Source of the DNA: Blastococcus sp. TML/M2B
GTDB taxonomy: Bacteria > Actinomycetota > Actinomycetes > Mycobacteriales > Geodermatophilaceae
Assembly (NCBI RefSeq): GCF_016612865.1
Contig: NZ_JAENZZ010000002.1
Location: forward strand, 1,178,001-1,242,000
Reading direction: 5' to 3'
Length of the DNA stretch: 64,000 nt
Shown one piece after another: positions 1 to 9,765 of the stretch. How positions within the stretch are numbered: position 1 is the stretch's first letter; each line of letters begins with the position of its first letter. The notes beneath the pieces are model-generated. The model saw nothing but the letters and a program-made list of their open reading frames with translations, did not search any database and was not told where the DNA came from. Position numbers and translations under genes: made by a program.

Positions 1-878
1 CCGTGCATGCCGGGCATGCCCAGGTGCTGCGGGTCGCTGTCGGGGAACGCGCCGCGGGCCATCAGCGTGGTGACGACGGGCGCGCCGGTCAGCCGGGCGA
101 GCTCGGCCAGCTCCTCGGTGGCACCGGCCTTGAGCACGCCGCCGCCGACGTAGAGCACCGGCCGGCTCGCACCGGCGATCAGCGTCGCGGCCTCGCGGAC
201 CTGCTTGCCGTGCGGCCGGGTGGTCGGCCGGTAACCCGGCAGGTCCATCCGCGGCGGCCAGGCGAAGTCCGTCGTCGCCTGCAGCACGTCCTTGGGGACG
301 TCGACCAGGACCGGGCCGGGCCGCCCGGTGGAGGCCAGGTGGAAGGCCTCGGCGATGCGCTGCGGGATGTCGGCGGCGTCGGTGACCAGGAAGTTGTGCT
401 TGGTGATCGGCATCGTGATGCCGCGGATGTCCGCCTCCTGGAAGGCGTCGGTGCCGATCGCGCCGCTGGGCACCTGACCGGTGATCGCGACGATCGGGAC
501 CGAGTCCATGTAGGCGTCGGCCAGCGGGGTGACCAGGTTGGTCGCACCGGGGCCGGAGGTCGCCATGCAGACGCCCACCCGCCCGGTGGCCTGCGCGTAC
601 CCGGTGGCGGCGTGCCCGGCGCCCTGCTCGTGGCGCACCAGCACGTGCCGGACCTTCGAGTCGAACAGCGGGTCGTAGAGCGGCAGGATCGCGCCGCCGG
701 GGATGCCGAAGACGACGTCGACGCCGATGGCCTCCAGCGAGCGGACGAGGCTCTGCGCCCCGGTGATGCCCGTGGCCGGCTCGTGGGCGGCCTCGTCGAG
801 GGAGCGGGCCGTCGTCTCGACGCCCGTGAGGGCGGTGGCGGCCTCGCGGGTGGCGGACTCGCTCTGGCTGGTGGTCAT
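1..878 (-). CDS. ilvB: Acetolactate synthase large subunit, N-terminal part (runs off the left edge)
   Basis: Catalyses the ThDP-dependent condensation of pyruvate (or pyruvate plus 2-oxobutyrate), the first common step of valine, leucine and isoleucine synthesis. About 292 residues are present, covering the ThDP-binding Pyr domain and the start of the central domain. Visible signatures are [15 protein letters not shown], the catalytic-Glu segment [14 protein letters not shown], and [18 protein letters not shown]. The ATG at 878 is preceded by an AGGAGAG ribosome binding site. The 5' region carries a leader peptide and attenuator (949-1075), so expression probably responds to charged Leu/Val tRNA. 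The gene continues leftward, where ilvN and ilvC would be expected but cannot be seen. Confidence 0.96.
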   Translation of the reverse strand, partial: MTTSQSESATREAATALTGVETTARSLDEAAHEPATGITGAQSLVRSLEAIGVDVVFGIPGGAILPLYDPLFDSKVRHVLVRHEQGAGHAATGYAQATGRVGVCMATSGPGATNLVTPLADAYMDSVPIVAITGQVPSGAIGTDAFQEADIRGITMPITKHNFLVTDAADIPQRIAEAFHLASTGRPGPVLVDVPKDVLQATTDFAWPPRMDLPGYRPTTRPHGKQVREAATLIAGASRPVLYVGGGVLKAGATEELAELARLTGAPVVTTLMARGAFPDSDPQHLGMPGMH

Positions 879-948
879 CCGGGGTTCTCTCCTGGCCGTG
901 CGGGACGGTGCGGGTGTGCGGTGCGGGCGTCGACAGCTGTCGGGCAAC

Positions 949-1011
949 AAAAAACCCCTCGTGCCGCAGGCACGGAGGGGTCAGCGCGTCGGTCGGGTGG
1001 ACCGGCGCGCT
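949..1011 (-). promoter_or_regulatory. ilvB transcription attenuator (pause hairpin plus intrinsic terminator)
   Basis: Reading the minus strand, the leader peptide stop runs straight into a hairpin with arms AGCGCG-C-CGGTC (1011-1000) and GACCG-A-CGCGCT (994-983). A second hairpin follows, CCCCT(C)CGTGCC paired with GGCACGAGGGG (980-955), and then six T residues (954-949). That is a classical Rho-independent terminator about 70 bases before the ilvB start. Together with the Leu/Val-ending leader peptide it fits ribosome-mediated attenuation, as known for ilvB operons in other actinobacteria. The alternative antiterminator pairing was not worked out. Confidence 0.82.
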
Positions 1012-1075
1012 ACGGAACTACGAGGAGGCTGCGGGAGCGGCCGTCGACGAGCGGGCAGGCGTGGGGCACCTCCAC
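1010..1075 (-). CDS. Putative ilvB leader peptide (21 codons)
   Basis: A short reading frame starts at GTG 1075 and ends at TAG 1012-1010, immediately before the attenuator hairpins. Its last residues are SLLVVP, i.e. consecutive Leu-Leu-Val-Val codons (CTC CTC GTA GTT). GTA and GTT are unusual codons in this GC-rich genome, which strengthens the case for a tRNA-charging sensor. No strong ribosome binding site is seen before GTG 1075; the GTG at 1069 is an alternative start. Function is inferred from position, content and the terminator that follows. Confidence 0.65.
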   Translation of the reverse strand: MEVPHACPLVDGRSRSLLVVP

Positions 1076-1101
1076 ACTGTGCGCCTGCCGACGGCCGGCC
1101 G

Positions 1102-1257
1102 TCAACCAGCCCGTCCCACTGGCTGGGCATTGGTGTCCAGATCCACACCGCGGTCGGCGAGGACGGCCTCCGCGTCGAAGCCGGCGAGCACCTCCTGGAG
1201 CGAGCCGGCGTCGACCGGCCGGCCGAACAGCCAGCCCTGCATGAACCGGCACCCGCG
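1102..1257 (-). pseudogene. In-frame remnant of an EAL-domain C-terminus downstream of a TAG codon
   Basis: Immediately after the stop of the upstream diguanylate cyclase/phosphodiesterase gene, the same frame continues for about 51 codons. It encodes the typical end of an EAL domain (RGCRFMQGWLFGRPVDAGS) and stops at TGA 1104-1102. The segment includes the conserved QG of the last active-site strand. It shows that the 1258-1260 TAG interrupts an ancestral frame. A CAG glutamine codon changed to TAG by one transition would explain it. Confidence 0.7.
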
Positions 1258-3846
1258 CTACTCGAGCAGGCGCCGCTGGCCGGCGGTCTCCACGCCCTCC
1301 GCGACGACGTCCAGGCCCAGCCGCCGGCCGAGGTCCAGGACGCCGGCCACGAGGGTGGCCCCGCGCTCGTCGTGCTCGATGTCCGCGACGAACGCGCGGT
1401 CCAGCTTGAGGATCTGCACCGGCAGCCGGGACAGGTAGGCCAGCGACGAGTAGCCGCGGCCGAAGTCGTCGACCGAGAGCACGCACCCCATCTCGCGCAG
1501 CGTGGCGAGGTCGCTCTCGAGCCGGTCCTCCGCGTCGAGCATCACCGACTCGGTGATCTCGAGGATGAGCTTGTGCGGCGGCAGGCCGGACTCCGCCAGC
1601 GCGACGGCCACGTCGGGGGCCAGGCAGCCGGCCTGCAGGTGGCGGACCGAGACGTTGACGCTCGTCATGACCTGGAACCCGGCGGCGAGCAGCGCCGCGG
1701 CGTCGCGGGTCGCCCGCCGCAGCACCCAGCGCTGCAGCGCGACGATCAGGCCCTCGTCCTCGGCCAGGGAGATGAACTCGTCGGGCGGCACGGTGCCCAG
1801 CACCGGGTGGTCCCAGCGGACGAGGGACTCCAGGCCCAGGATGCGCCGCTCCTCGATCCCGACCACCGGCTGGTAGACCATCCGGAAGTGCTCCTGGTCC
1901 AGGGCGGCGGGCAGGTCGCGGGCGAGCCGGGCACGGCGGCCCATCGCGGAGTCGGTGGCCCGGGCCGCCGTCCGGACGCAGGACTTGCCGTCGGCCTTGG
2001 CCGCGCGCAGCGCGATGTCGGCCTGCCGGATGGTCTCCGACGCCTCGTCGTCGGCGTCCAGGGCGGTCGCGCCGACGCTGCCGCCGACGTCGAAGACGAC
2101 CCCCGCCGCGCGGGCGGCGTCGGGCGCGGCGCGGACGGTGCGCAGGTCGGCGACGACGCGCTCGGCCAGACCCACGGCGTCCTCCAGCGGACCGCGGACC
2201 AGGACGGCGAACTCGTCGCCGCCGAGCCGGGCGACCAGGTCGCCGTCGCGGACCGCGGCGCGCAGCCGGCCGGCGACCTGCACCAGCAGGTCGTCCCCCG
2301 CGTCGTGCCCGGCGACGTCGTTGACCAGCTTGAAGCCGTCCAGGTCCAGCAGCAGGAACGAGGCCGGCTCGCCCTGGGCGGCCCGGGCGCGGGCGTCGGC
2401 GAGCGCCGCCATGAGCCGCGCCCGGTTGGGCAACCCGGTCAGGTAGTCGGTGTAGGCCATCCGCTCGAGGTCGCTGCTGCGCCGCCCGTCGGCGTCGCGC
2501 AGGTGCAGGACGGTGCCGTCGCCGCGGCCGGCGCGCTCCCCCGCCGCGTCCGCGGGCAGCACCGAGGAGGAGGCGGCGCGGACGACCTCGAACCGGTGCC
2601 AGGCACCGGTCCTGCCGCGCAGCCGGAAGACCGGCGCCGGCCCGTCCGCGCCCGCCGGGACGCTGTCGCTCCGCCGGTCCAGGGCCACGTGCAGCTCGTG
2701 GCGGTCGTCGGGGTGCACGACGTCGCGCAGCGCCCGGCCCTCGAGGTCGGGGGGCAGCCACGCCGTGATCTCGGGGGTGGCTGCCCCGGCCCAGGTCACC
2801 TGGCCGGCGGCGTCGAGCACGACGGTGACGTCGGCGGCGTGGTGGACCAGCGTGCGGAAGTAGGCCTCGGTCCGCAGCACCTGCCGGGTCAGGCGGGCGC
2901 CGTCGGCCGCCCAGACCAGCGTGCGGGCGAGGGTCAGCAGCATGAGCACGACGAGCGGCAGCGCCTCGAGGGTGCGCAGCGGCTGCCCGGCGGCCATGCC
3001 GCCCAGCACGAGCAGGAGCACGCCGAAGCCGAGGCAGCAGCTGACCACGACGCCGAACAGGGGCACCGACGAGGCGCCGAGGGCCTCCGTGGCGCCCCGC
3101 GGGCCGGGGTCGGCGGCCAGCGCGAGCGTCGCGGCCGCGAGCACGCCGAGGTAGGCGGTGGTCGCGACGGCGTCCAGCAGCGCGGAGGGCCCGGCCACCG
3201 CGAGGGCGCCGACGGTCAGGGTCACCGCGAGCGAGGTGAACCCGGCCAGCACCCAGCCGGCCGCGCGCCGCCGCGGCGGGGAGACGGCGCCGACGGTGAC
3301 CAGACCGACGGCGCAGAGGACGGCGGTGACGACCGGGTAGTAGACGGTGAGCAGCTGGTCCCCCGGCGCCCCGTCGGGGCCGGGGGTGAGCGGCACCAGC
3401 AGCTGGACCAGCACGCCGAGCGCGACGAGGGCGACCAGCGCGTCCAGCACGACCTGCACCCGCAGCCGGCCGCCGGTCGAGCGCATGAGCCGCACGCAGA
3501 GCAGGACCACCACCGGTCCGGTGGCGGCCAGGAAGAGATCGGCGGGCCCGGCGGCGGTGGGGTTCACGCCGGCCCCCGTGAGCGCGCGCACCAGGTGGCC
3601 CAGGGCGAGCAGACCGCCGATGAGGGCGACCGACCGCCACGTGACGGCCGCCCGCGCATCGAGCCGGCGGCCGTGACGGGCGATCAGCGCGGTGAGGCCG
3701 GCGGTGGCCAGCGCGAGCCCCGCCGGACCGCTCCACCCGTTCCAGCCGGGGACGACGAGCTGCTGGACGGCGAGCACGACGGCGGTGGCCGCGAGCGCGA
3801 CCACCAGCGGCCGGCGGGGCCACCCCGCCGCCGGGTGAGCGGTCAC
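1258..3846 (-). CDS. Membrane PAS-GGDEF-EAL protein (c-di-GMP turnover), truncated in the EAL domain
   Basis: An 862-residue protein. Residues 1-315 are largely hydrophobic, with around eight to nine membrane segments, followed by a PAS-like sensor at about 325-450. The GGDEF domain has an intact GGDEF motif at 542-546 and an upstream RDGD inhibitory-site motif, so diguanylate cyclase activity is likely. The EAL domain begins with ESL at 673-675 and carries EITES, VDDFGRGYSS, LKLDRAFV and AEGVET. It is cut by TAG at 1258-1260 before the last conserved QG strand, which is still encoded after the stop. The chosen start is GTG 3846. A second paralogue lies directly upstream on the same strand. 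Phosphodiesterase activity may be lost. Confidence 0.85.
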   Translation of the reverse strand: MTAHPAAGWPRRPLVVALAATAVVLAVQQLVVPGWNGWSGPAGLALATAGLTALIARHGRRLDARAAVTWRSVALIGGLLALGHLVRALTGAGVNPTAAGPADLFLAATGPVVVLLCVRLMRSTGGRLRVQVVLDALVALVALGVLVQLLVPLTPGPDGAPGDQLLTVYYPVVTAVLCAVGLVTVGAVSPPRRRAAGWVLAGFTSLAVTLTVGALAVAGPSALLDAVATTAYLGVLAAATLALAADPGPRGATEALGASSVPLFGVVVSCCLGFGVLLLVLGGMAAGQPLRTLEALPLVVLMLLTLARTLVWAADGARLTRQVLRTEAYFRTLVHHAADVTVVLDAAGQVTWAGAATPEITAWLPPDLEGRALRDVVHPDDRHELHVALDRRSDSVPAGADGPAPVFRLRGRTGAWHRFEVVRAASSSVLPADAAGERAGRGDGTVLHLRDADGRRSSDLERMAYTDYLTGLPNRARLMAALADARARAAQGEPASFLLLDLDGFKLVNDVAGHDAGDDLLVQVAGRLRAAVRDGDLVARLGGDEFAVLVRGPLEDAVGLAERVVADLRTVRAAPDAARAAGVVFDVGGSVGATALDADDEASETIRQADIALRAAKADGKSCVRTAARATDSAMGRRARLARDLPAALDQEHFRMVYQPVVGIEERRILGLESLVRWDHPVLGTVPPDEFISLAEDEGLIVALQRWVLRRATRDAAALLAAGFQVMTSVNVSVRHLQAGCLAPDVAVALAESGLPPHKLILEITESVMLDAEDRLESDLATLREMGCVLSVDDFGRGYSSLAYLSRLPVQILKLDRAFVADIEHDERGATLVAGVLDLGRRLGLDVVAEGVETAGQRRLLE

Positions 3847-3859
3847 CGCGCACCGTCGC

Positions 3860-6491
3860 TCATCGGGAGCTGACCAGACCCGGCCACGCCGCCCCCGCCT
3901 CGTCGCGGAGCACGGCCACGAGCTGCTCGCGCGGCATCGGGCGGGCGAGCAGGAAGCCCTGCGCGTAGTCGCAGCCGAAGCTGCTCAGCACGGCGAGCTG
4001 GGCGGAGGTCTCCACCCCCTCCGCGATGACCGACATGCCCAGGGCCCGGCCGATGCCGAGGACCGACTCGCACAGCGCGCGCATCTTCGGGTCGCGGTCG
4101 ATGCGGGACACGAAGGCGCGGTCGAGCTTGACCATGTCGATCGGCAGCCGCGTCAGGTGCGTCAGCACCGAGGAGTCGCCACCGAAGCCGGTGAGGCCCA
4201 CGTGCACGCCCATGAGCCGGAGGGTCGCGACGTCGAGGGCGTCGCGCTCCTCGCGGGAGGTGACGGTCTCGTGGCTGATCTCGAGCACCAGCCGCTCGGG
4301 CGCCAGGCCGGAGCGGCGCAGCGCCGCCTCGACGTCGGCCACCATCGCGCCGGTGGCCACGTAGGCGGCCGGCGCGTCCAGGCCGATGAGCACATCGCCC
4401 GCGGACTCCGGCAAGACGGCGGCCGTCGTGACGGCCTCCTCCAGCGCGAAGCGCTGCAGCTCGCCCAGGAGGCCGGACTGCTCGGCGATCGGCAGGAACT
4501 CCGCCGGCGGGATCTCCCACCAGGGTGGGGTGCCGCCAGCGCAGCAGCGCCTCGACCCCGGACATGCGCCGGTCGGCGAGGGAGACGACGGGCTGGAAGA
4601 GCACGAACAGCTCGCCGCGGGCGCGGGCGGAGCGCAGGTCCTCGCGCAGCTGCTCGCGGCGCGCGGCGGCCTCGCCGAGGGCGGGGCGGTAGCGCTGCGC
4701 CATGCCCTGGCCGGCGGCGCGGGCGGCGCGCACGGCCAGGTCGGCGCGGGCCAGCAGGTCCTCGACCGCCAGGCCCGGGTCGAGCTCCACCAGGCCGACG
4801 CCGGCGGTGAGGTCGACGATGCCGGCGTCGGTCGGGATCGGCTGCTCGACGACGGAGAGGATCCGACCCGCCAGCCGGTCGGCGTCGGCGCCCTGCCCCG
4901 TGGTCAGGACGCCGAAGGAACCCCCGCCCATGCGGGCGACGACGTCGTCGCCGCGCACGGTGGCACGCAGCCGGCGGCCGATCTCGGCCACGACCGCACC
5001 GACCACGTCGCGGCCGGCGTGCTCGCGGGCCTCGAGGATCCCGTCGAGCTCGACCAGGAGCAGGGTGCCCGGTTCCTCGGCCCCGGCCGGGCCGGTCAGC
5101 CGCTCGCCGAGCAGCTGCAGCATCCCGGCCCGGTTGGGCAGGGTGGTCATCGGGTCGATGTAGGCGACGTTCTGCAGCGAGGCCTCGCGGGCCTGCCGCT
5201 CGGTCATGTCGCGGCACTGCAGGACGACGGCGCCCACGTCGGGGTCGTCGCGGAGGTCGGCGATGCCGGCCTCGAGGCAGCGCCACACGCCGTCGGTGTC
5301 CGCCAGCCGCAGGCCGAGCAGCGGCGAGACCGGCCCGCCGGGCACGAGGGCCTCCTCGATGGCGGCGGTGTCCTCCGGGTGCACGGCGTCGAGCAGGGGG
5401 CGGCCGACGAGCCCGGCCGCCGCGGCGCCCAGGACGCGGTCCAGGGCCGGGGAGGCCCAAGTGACGCGCAGGGCGTCGTCCAGCAGCACGACGGCGTCGG
5501 TGCCCGAGTGGACCAGCGAGCGGAAGTAGGCCTCGCTGCGGCGCAGCCGCGCGGACAGGCGCTGCTCCTGGCAGGCGGAGGTCCAGCGCTGCACGAGGGC
5601 CAGCAGGACGGCGAGCAGGAGCCCGGCCCAGGTGGCCACGTCCAGCTGCCGGCCCAGGAAGCGGACCACGCCGGCGGCCGTGACGGCGACGACCAGCGCG
5701 CCCAGCGGCAGCAGGTGGCCGATCTCGACGGTGCGCGAGACGGTGCGCGGCGCCGGCGGCGCGGCGTCCCGGCCGGGGTCGGTGAGCACGGCGAGCGCGA
5801 GCAGGAGCAGCCCGCCGGCGACGAGGAAGCGGGACAGCGCCACCAGCGCATCGGTGTCGGAGAGCACGGCGGACGTGCCCAGCCCGCGGCCGCTGGTGAG
5901 CAGCACGGTGCCGACCAGCAGCACCGCGGCCATCCGCCGGCGGGCCGGCTCGACGACGCCGAGCAGCACGAGGGCGGCGGTCATGGTCGCCGAGGTGACG
6001 GCGACGGCGGCGCCCAGGACGAGCCGCTCCCCCAGCTCCATGCCGGTCCACTCGCCGACGGGGCCGGCGACGAGCAGGCGGACCACCACCACGCAGGAGG
6101 TCAGGAACAGCGCGGCCTCGGCGGCGGCCAGGCGCCCGGTGCGCAGTCGCGACCGGCCCGCGAGCCCGAGCAGGGCGACGGTGGCGATCACGTAGCCGGG
6201 CACGGTCGGCAGCCAGCGCACGACGACCCGGTCCAGCGGGTCGGTGGCGTCCACGAGGGATGCCAGCACGGCCCCGAGCACCGGGAACAGCGGCGCGACG
6301 GCGAACATCCGCCAGGCGGCGGACCGCCCCGGCTGCCGTCCGGCTGTCCACAGGACGGCCGAGGTGATCAGTCCGACGAGGACGACGGCGAGGTCGCCGA
6401 GGTCACGGAGGGCAGGGGTTGCGGCGGCGGCGGTGCAGGCGATCCCAGCCGGCACGGCCACCGCGATCAACCACCAGCGACGCGGGTCCAC
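3860..6491 (-). pseudogene. Second PAS-GGDEF-EAL protein, frameshifted in the EAL domain, degenerate catalytic motifs
   Basis: Paralogue of the preceding gene: a membrane region (residues 1-300), PAS (about 315-435), GGDEF and EAL. The GGDEF motif is replaced by GGGSF (522-526) while the RGDD inhibitory-site motif remains. EAL starts at about 647 (GVEALLRWRHPTL). A single extra base near 4515-4525 then shifts the frame. The rest of the domain (EIPPAEFLPIAEQSG through AEGVET and the final FGCDYAQGFLLARP) is in another frame, ending at TGA 3860. The usual DDFG metal pair reads TGFG, so the EAL part also looks inactive. If the shift is a sequencing error, the product is more likely a c-di-GMP receptor than an enzyme. 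Start is GTG 6491. Confidence 0.75.
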
Positions 6492-6577
6492 ACCGCCTTC
6501 TCGGCACCGGCGGGCGCCGGGCCGAGTCGTGCGGTGCGGACCTCACCCCAAGGGAGGGGGCGCCACGGGAGGGTCGA

Positions 6578-8302
6578 TCAGCCGCAGATGGCGCCCTGCG
6601 CGGCCGAGCCGACCAGCTTCGCGTACTTGCCGAGGACACCGGTCGTGTAGCGCGGGGGCAGCGGCTCCCAGCCCTCCTTGCGGCGGGCCAGCTCCTCGTC
6701 GTCCACCAGCAGGTCCAGGGTGCGGGTGGCGAGGTCCAGGCGGATCCGGTCGCCGTCGCGGACGAACGCGATCGGCCCGCCGTCGGTGGCCTCGGGGGCG
6801 ACGTGGCCGATGCACAGGCCGGTGGTGCCGCCGGAGAACCGGCCGTCGGTGAGCAGCAGGACGTCCTTGCCCAGGCCCGCACCCTTGATGGCGCCGGTGA
6901 CCGCGAGCATCTCGCGCATGCCGGGGCCGCCGCGCGGGCCCTCGTACCGGATGACGACGACGTCACCGGGCTGGAGGGTGCCGTCGGTGACGGCGTCCAT
7001 GGCGCCCTGCTCGCCGTCGAACACGCGGGCGGTGCCCTCGAAGGTCGTGGACTCGAAGCCAGCGGACTTCACGACCGCGCCCTCGGGGGCCAGCGAGCCG
7101 CGGAGGATGTCCAGCCCACCGGTGCGGTGGATGGGGTCGTTCATCGCGTGGATGATCGCGCCGTCGGGGTCGGTGGGGGCGAGGTCGGCCAGGTTCTCCG
7201 CCATCGTCCTCCCGGTGACGGTCAGGACGTCGCCGTGGAGCAGGCCGGCGTCCAGCAGCGCCTTGAGGACGACGGGGACGCCGCCGACGCGGTCGACGTC
7301 GGTCATGACGAACCGGCCGAAGGGCTTCACGTCGGCCAGCAGCGGCGTGCGGTCGCCGATCCGGTTGAAGTCCTCGAGCGTGAGGTCGACCTGCGCCTCG
7401 TGCGCGATCGCCATCAGGTGCAGGACGGCGTTGGTCGAGCCGCCGAGGGCCATGACCACGGTGATCGCGTTCTCGAACGCCTTCTTGGTCATGATCTGGC
7501 GGGCGGTGATGCCGTGGCGGAGCAGGTTGACGACCGCCTCGCCCGACGCCACGGCGTAGTCGTCGCGGCGGCTGTCGGGCGCCGGCGGGGCGGCGCTGCC
7601 GGGCAGCGCCATGCCGAGGGCCTCGGCGACGCTGGCCATCGTGTTGGCGGTGTACATGCCGCCGCACGACCCCTGTCCGGGGCAGGCCGCCTTCTCGATG
7701 GCGGTGAGCTCGTCGCGGCTGATCAGCCCGCGGGCGCAGGCGCCGACCGCCTCGAAGACGTCGATGATCGTGAGGTCCCGGTCGTCCAGCTTCCCGGGCA
7801 TCGTGGAGCCCGAGTAGAGGAAGACGCTGGCCAGGTCCAGGCGGGCGGCGGCCATGAGCATGCCGGGCAGGGACTTGTCGCAGCCGGCCAGCAGCACCGA
7901 GCCGTCGAGCCGCTCGGCGAACATGACGGTCTCGACCGAGTCGGCGATGACCTCGCGGGAGACCAGCGAGGCGCGCATGCCCTCGTGGCCCATGGAGATG
8001 CCGTCGGAGACCGAGATGGTGCCGAACTCCATCGGGAACCCGCCGGCGGCGCGGACGCCGTCCTTGGCCCGCTGGGCCAGGCGCTGCAGCGACAGGTTGC
8101 AGGGGGTGATCTCGTTCCAGGACGAGGCGACGCCGATCTGCGGCTTGACCATGTCCTCGTCGCCCATGCCGACGGCGCGGAGCATCGCGCGGGCGGGGGC
8201 CTTGGCGTCCCCGTCGGTCACCTCGAAGCTGCGCGGCTTCATGGGGCTGCGGGTCGCGCTGGCCGAGTCGTTGCCTGGGATGAGGTCCTCGCCGGTCGTC
8301 AC
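6578..8302 (-). CDS. ilvD: Dihydroxy-acid dehydratase
   Basis: Fe-S enzyme that dehydrates 2,3-dihydroxy-3-methylbutanoate and its ethyl homologue, the third common step of branched-chain amino acid synthesis. The cluster-binding cysteines are in GCDKSLPGM and [14 protein letters not shown]. Other hallmarks are [23 protein letters not shown] and the C-terminal [20 protein letters not shown] 8302 gives 574 residues with a short N-terminal extension like that of mycobacterial IlvD. The internal ATG 8242 (MKPRSFEV) is an alternative; neither has a strong ribosome binding site. The PH-domain gene begins divergently 61 bases away, so the two share a compact promoter region. Confidence 0.95.
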   Translation of the reverse strand: MTTGEDLIPGNDSASATRSPMKPRSFEVTDGDAKAPARAMLRAVGMGDEDMVKPQIGVASSWNEITPCNLSLQRLAQRAKDGVRAAGGFPMEFGTISVSDGISMGHEGMRASLVSREVIADSVETVMFAERLDGSVLLAGCDKSLPGMLMAAARLDLASVFLYSGSTMPGKLDDRDLTIIDVFEAVGACARGLISRDELTAIEKAACPGQGSCGGMYTANTMASVAEALGMALPGSAAPPAPDSRRDDYAVASGEAVVNLLRHGITARQIMTKKAFENAITVVMALGGSTNAVLHLMAIAHEAQVDLTLEDFNRIGDRTPLLADVKPFGRFVMTDVDRVGGVPVVLKALLDAGLLHGDVLTVTGRTMAENLADLAPTDPDGAIIHAMNDPIHRTGGLDILRGSLAPEGAVVKSAGFESTTFEGTARVFDGEQGAMDAVTDGTLQPGDVVVIRYEGPRGGPGMREMLAVTGAIKGAGLGKDVLLLTDGRFSGGTTGLCIGHVAPEATDGGPIAFVRDGDRIRLDLATRTLDLLVDDEELARRKEGWEPLPPRYTTGVLGKYAKLVGSAAQGAICG

Positions 8303-8363
8303 GGGCACCGATGCTAGGCCGGTGCTCCCGGCCACGTTCCCGGCGGTGGGAGGATCACCTCCC

Positions 8364-8747
8364 GTGGCCACCCCCGCGCGCTTCCGCATGAACCGCACCT
8401 CGCTGCTGCCGGTGCTGGTGTTCGCCATCTGCCTGACCGCGCTGGCCGCCGCCTCGCTCTGGGCGCTGCTGCTGCTGGTCATCCCCGCGGTGGTCGCCCT
8501 CTGGGTGGTGCGCACCGGCTTCGACGTCGACGACGAGGCGATCACCGTGCGCACGCTGGCCGGCAGCCGCCGGGTGCCGTGGGCGGAGCTCGCCGGCGTG
8601 CGCGTCGGCGAGCGGGCCGACCTCTGGCTGGTCACCACCGGAGGCACCGAGGTGCGGCTGCCCGCGGTGCGCGCCCGCGACCTGCCCGCGATCGCGCACG
8701 CCTCGGGCGGCCGCATCCCCTCCCCCGCGCCGCCGGCGGACCGGTAG
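8364..8747 (+). CDS. Small PH-domain membrane protein
   Basis: A 127-residue protein. Its N-terminal half is a hydrophobic hairpin ([19 protein letters not shown] and a second segment, [15 protein letters not shown]). A short beta-rich region typical of bacterial PH (bPH-like) domains follows, with [24 protein letters not shown] 8364 is preceded by GGGAGG at a good distance. It is divergent from ilvD and ends ten bases before the convergent dehydrogenase gene. Function is unknown; the fold assignment rests on the membrane-hairpin plus [10 protein letters not shown] pattern common in actinobacteria. Confidence 0.75.
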   Translation: MATPARFRMNRTSLLPVLVFAICLTALAAASLWALLLLVIPAVVALWVVRTGFDVDDEAITVRTLAGSRRVPWAELAGVRVGERADLWLVTTGGTEVRLPAVRARDLPAIAHASGGRIPSPAPPADR

Positions 8748-8757
8748 CGCCTGCGGC

Positions 8758-9705
8758 TCAGTAGCGGTCGACCACGTTCTCCAGCGGCCGGCCGTCGAGG
8801 ATCCGGCGCAGCTGGTCGGTGACCGCCGCCGCGGCGCGGAGGTTCGTGCCCGGCACGTCGCCGCCGACGTGTGGGGTGAGCAGCAGGTTGGGCGCCGACC
8901 AGAGCGGGTGCCCCTCGGGCAGCGGCTCGGGCTCGGTGACGTCGAGGGCGGCGCGCAGCCGGCCCGACGTCAGCTCGGCGAGCAGGGCGTCGGTGTCGAC
9001 GACCACGCCGCGGGCGGCGTTGACCAGCAGGGCGTCGTCCTTCATCGCGGCGAGGAACGCGGCGTCCACCAGGCCGGTCGTCTCGTCGGTCACCGGCACG
9101 ATCACGACGACGACGTCGGCCTGCGGCAGCAGCTCGGGCAGCTCGCTGGTGGCGTGCACGCCGTCGCGGGCGGTGCGCGCGACGAAGGTCAGCTCGACGT
9201 CGAAGCCGGCCATCATCCGGCCGATCGTGCGGCCGATGTCGCCGGCGCCGACGACGAGCACCTTCGCGCCGACCAGGGAGTGGTGGGTGCGCGGGGTCCA
9301 GCGGCCGGCGTCCTGCTCGCGGACGAAGAACGGCATCCCGCGCTGGGCGGCCAGGGTGGCGGTCACCGCCCACTCCGCGGTCGAGGGCGTGTGCGCACCG
9401 CGGGCGTTGCACAGGGTGACGCCCTCGGGGAGCCGCCCGGCGAAGCGCTCGGCGCCGGCGCTGAGCAGCTGCACCACGCGCAGGTCGGGCAGCGCGGCGA
9501 AGAACTCCCCGTCGGGCACGTCGGCGCCACCGGAGCGCGGGACCCACACCCGGGAGCGGACGGCGTCGCCGCTGGGCGGGCCGTCGAGCACCGACCAGCG
9601 GTGCGCGCGCACCCGCGGCGAGACCGCCTCGACGGCAGCCGCCAGGGCGCGGGAAGGGACCAGGACGTCGAGCACCTCGTCGGGGCCGATCAGCGGTTCG
9701 CTCAC
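8758..9705 (-). CDS. D-isomer-specific 2-hydroxyacid dehydrogenase
   Basis: A 315-residue NAD(P)-dependent oxidoreductase of the formate/glycerate dehydrogenase family, converting a 2-oxoacid and its D-2-hydroxyacid. The nucleotide-binding loop is [14 protein letters not shown]. The catalytic Arg lies in [13 protein letters not shown], the Glu in [16 protein letters not shown] and the His in LLTPHVGG. Start is GTG 9705. It is divergent from the sugar dehydrogenase lipoprotein gene and converges on the PH-domain gene. The specific substrate cannot be told from sequence; its position next to ilvD suggests no clear pathway. Confidence 0.88.
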   Translation of the reverse strand: MSEPLIGPDEVLDVLVPSRALAAAVEAVSPRVRAHRWSVLDGPPSGDAVRSRVWVPRSGGADVPDGEFFAALPDLRVVQLLSAGAERFAGRLPEGVTLCNARGAHTPSTAEWAVTATLAAQRGMPFFVREQDAGRWTPRTHHSLVGAKVLVVGAGDIGRTIGRMMAGFDVELTFVARTARDGVHATSELPELLPQADVVVVIVPVTDETTGLVDAAFLAAMKDDALLVNAARGVVVDTDALLAELTSGRLRAALDVTEPEPLPEGHPLWSAPNLLLTPHVGGDVPGTNLRAAAAVTDQLRRILDGRPLENVVDRY

Positions 9706-9765
9706 GAGCGCCGAGACTAGGCGCAACCTCCGTCCGGCCCCGCGGTGCGCACGTACTGTGGGGGC

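Noticed and set aside
1010-3853. A 947-codon minus-strand open frame overlapping the first GGDEF-EAL gene
   Set aside because: Arg/Ala/Gly-rich translation typical of an out-of-frame reading in GC-rich DNA; only its last 21 codons (the ilvB leader) look meaningful.
703-3873. Long plus-strand open frame of over 1,000 codons
   Set aside because: Antisense shadow of a gene with clear PAS, GGDEF and EAL motifs; composition is not protein-like.
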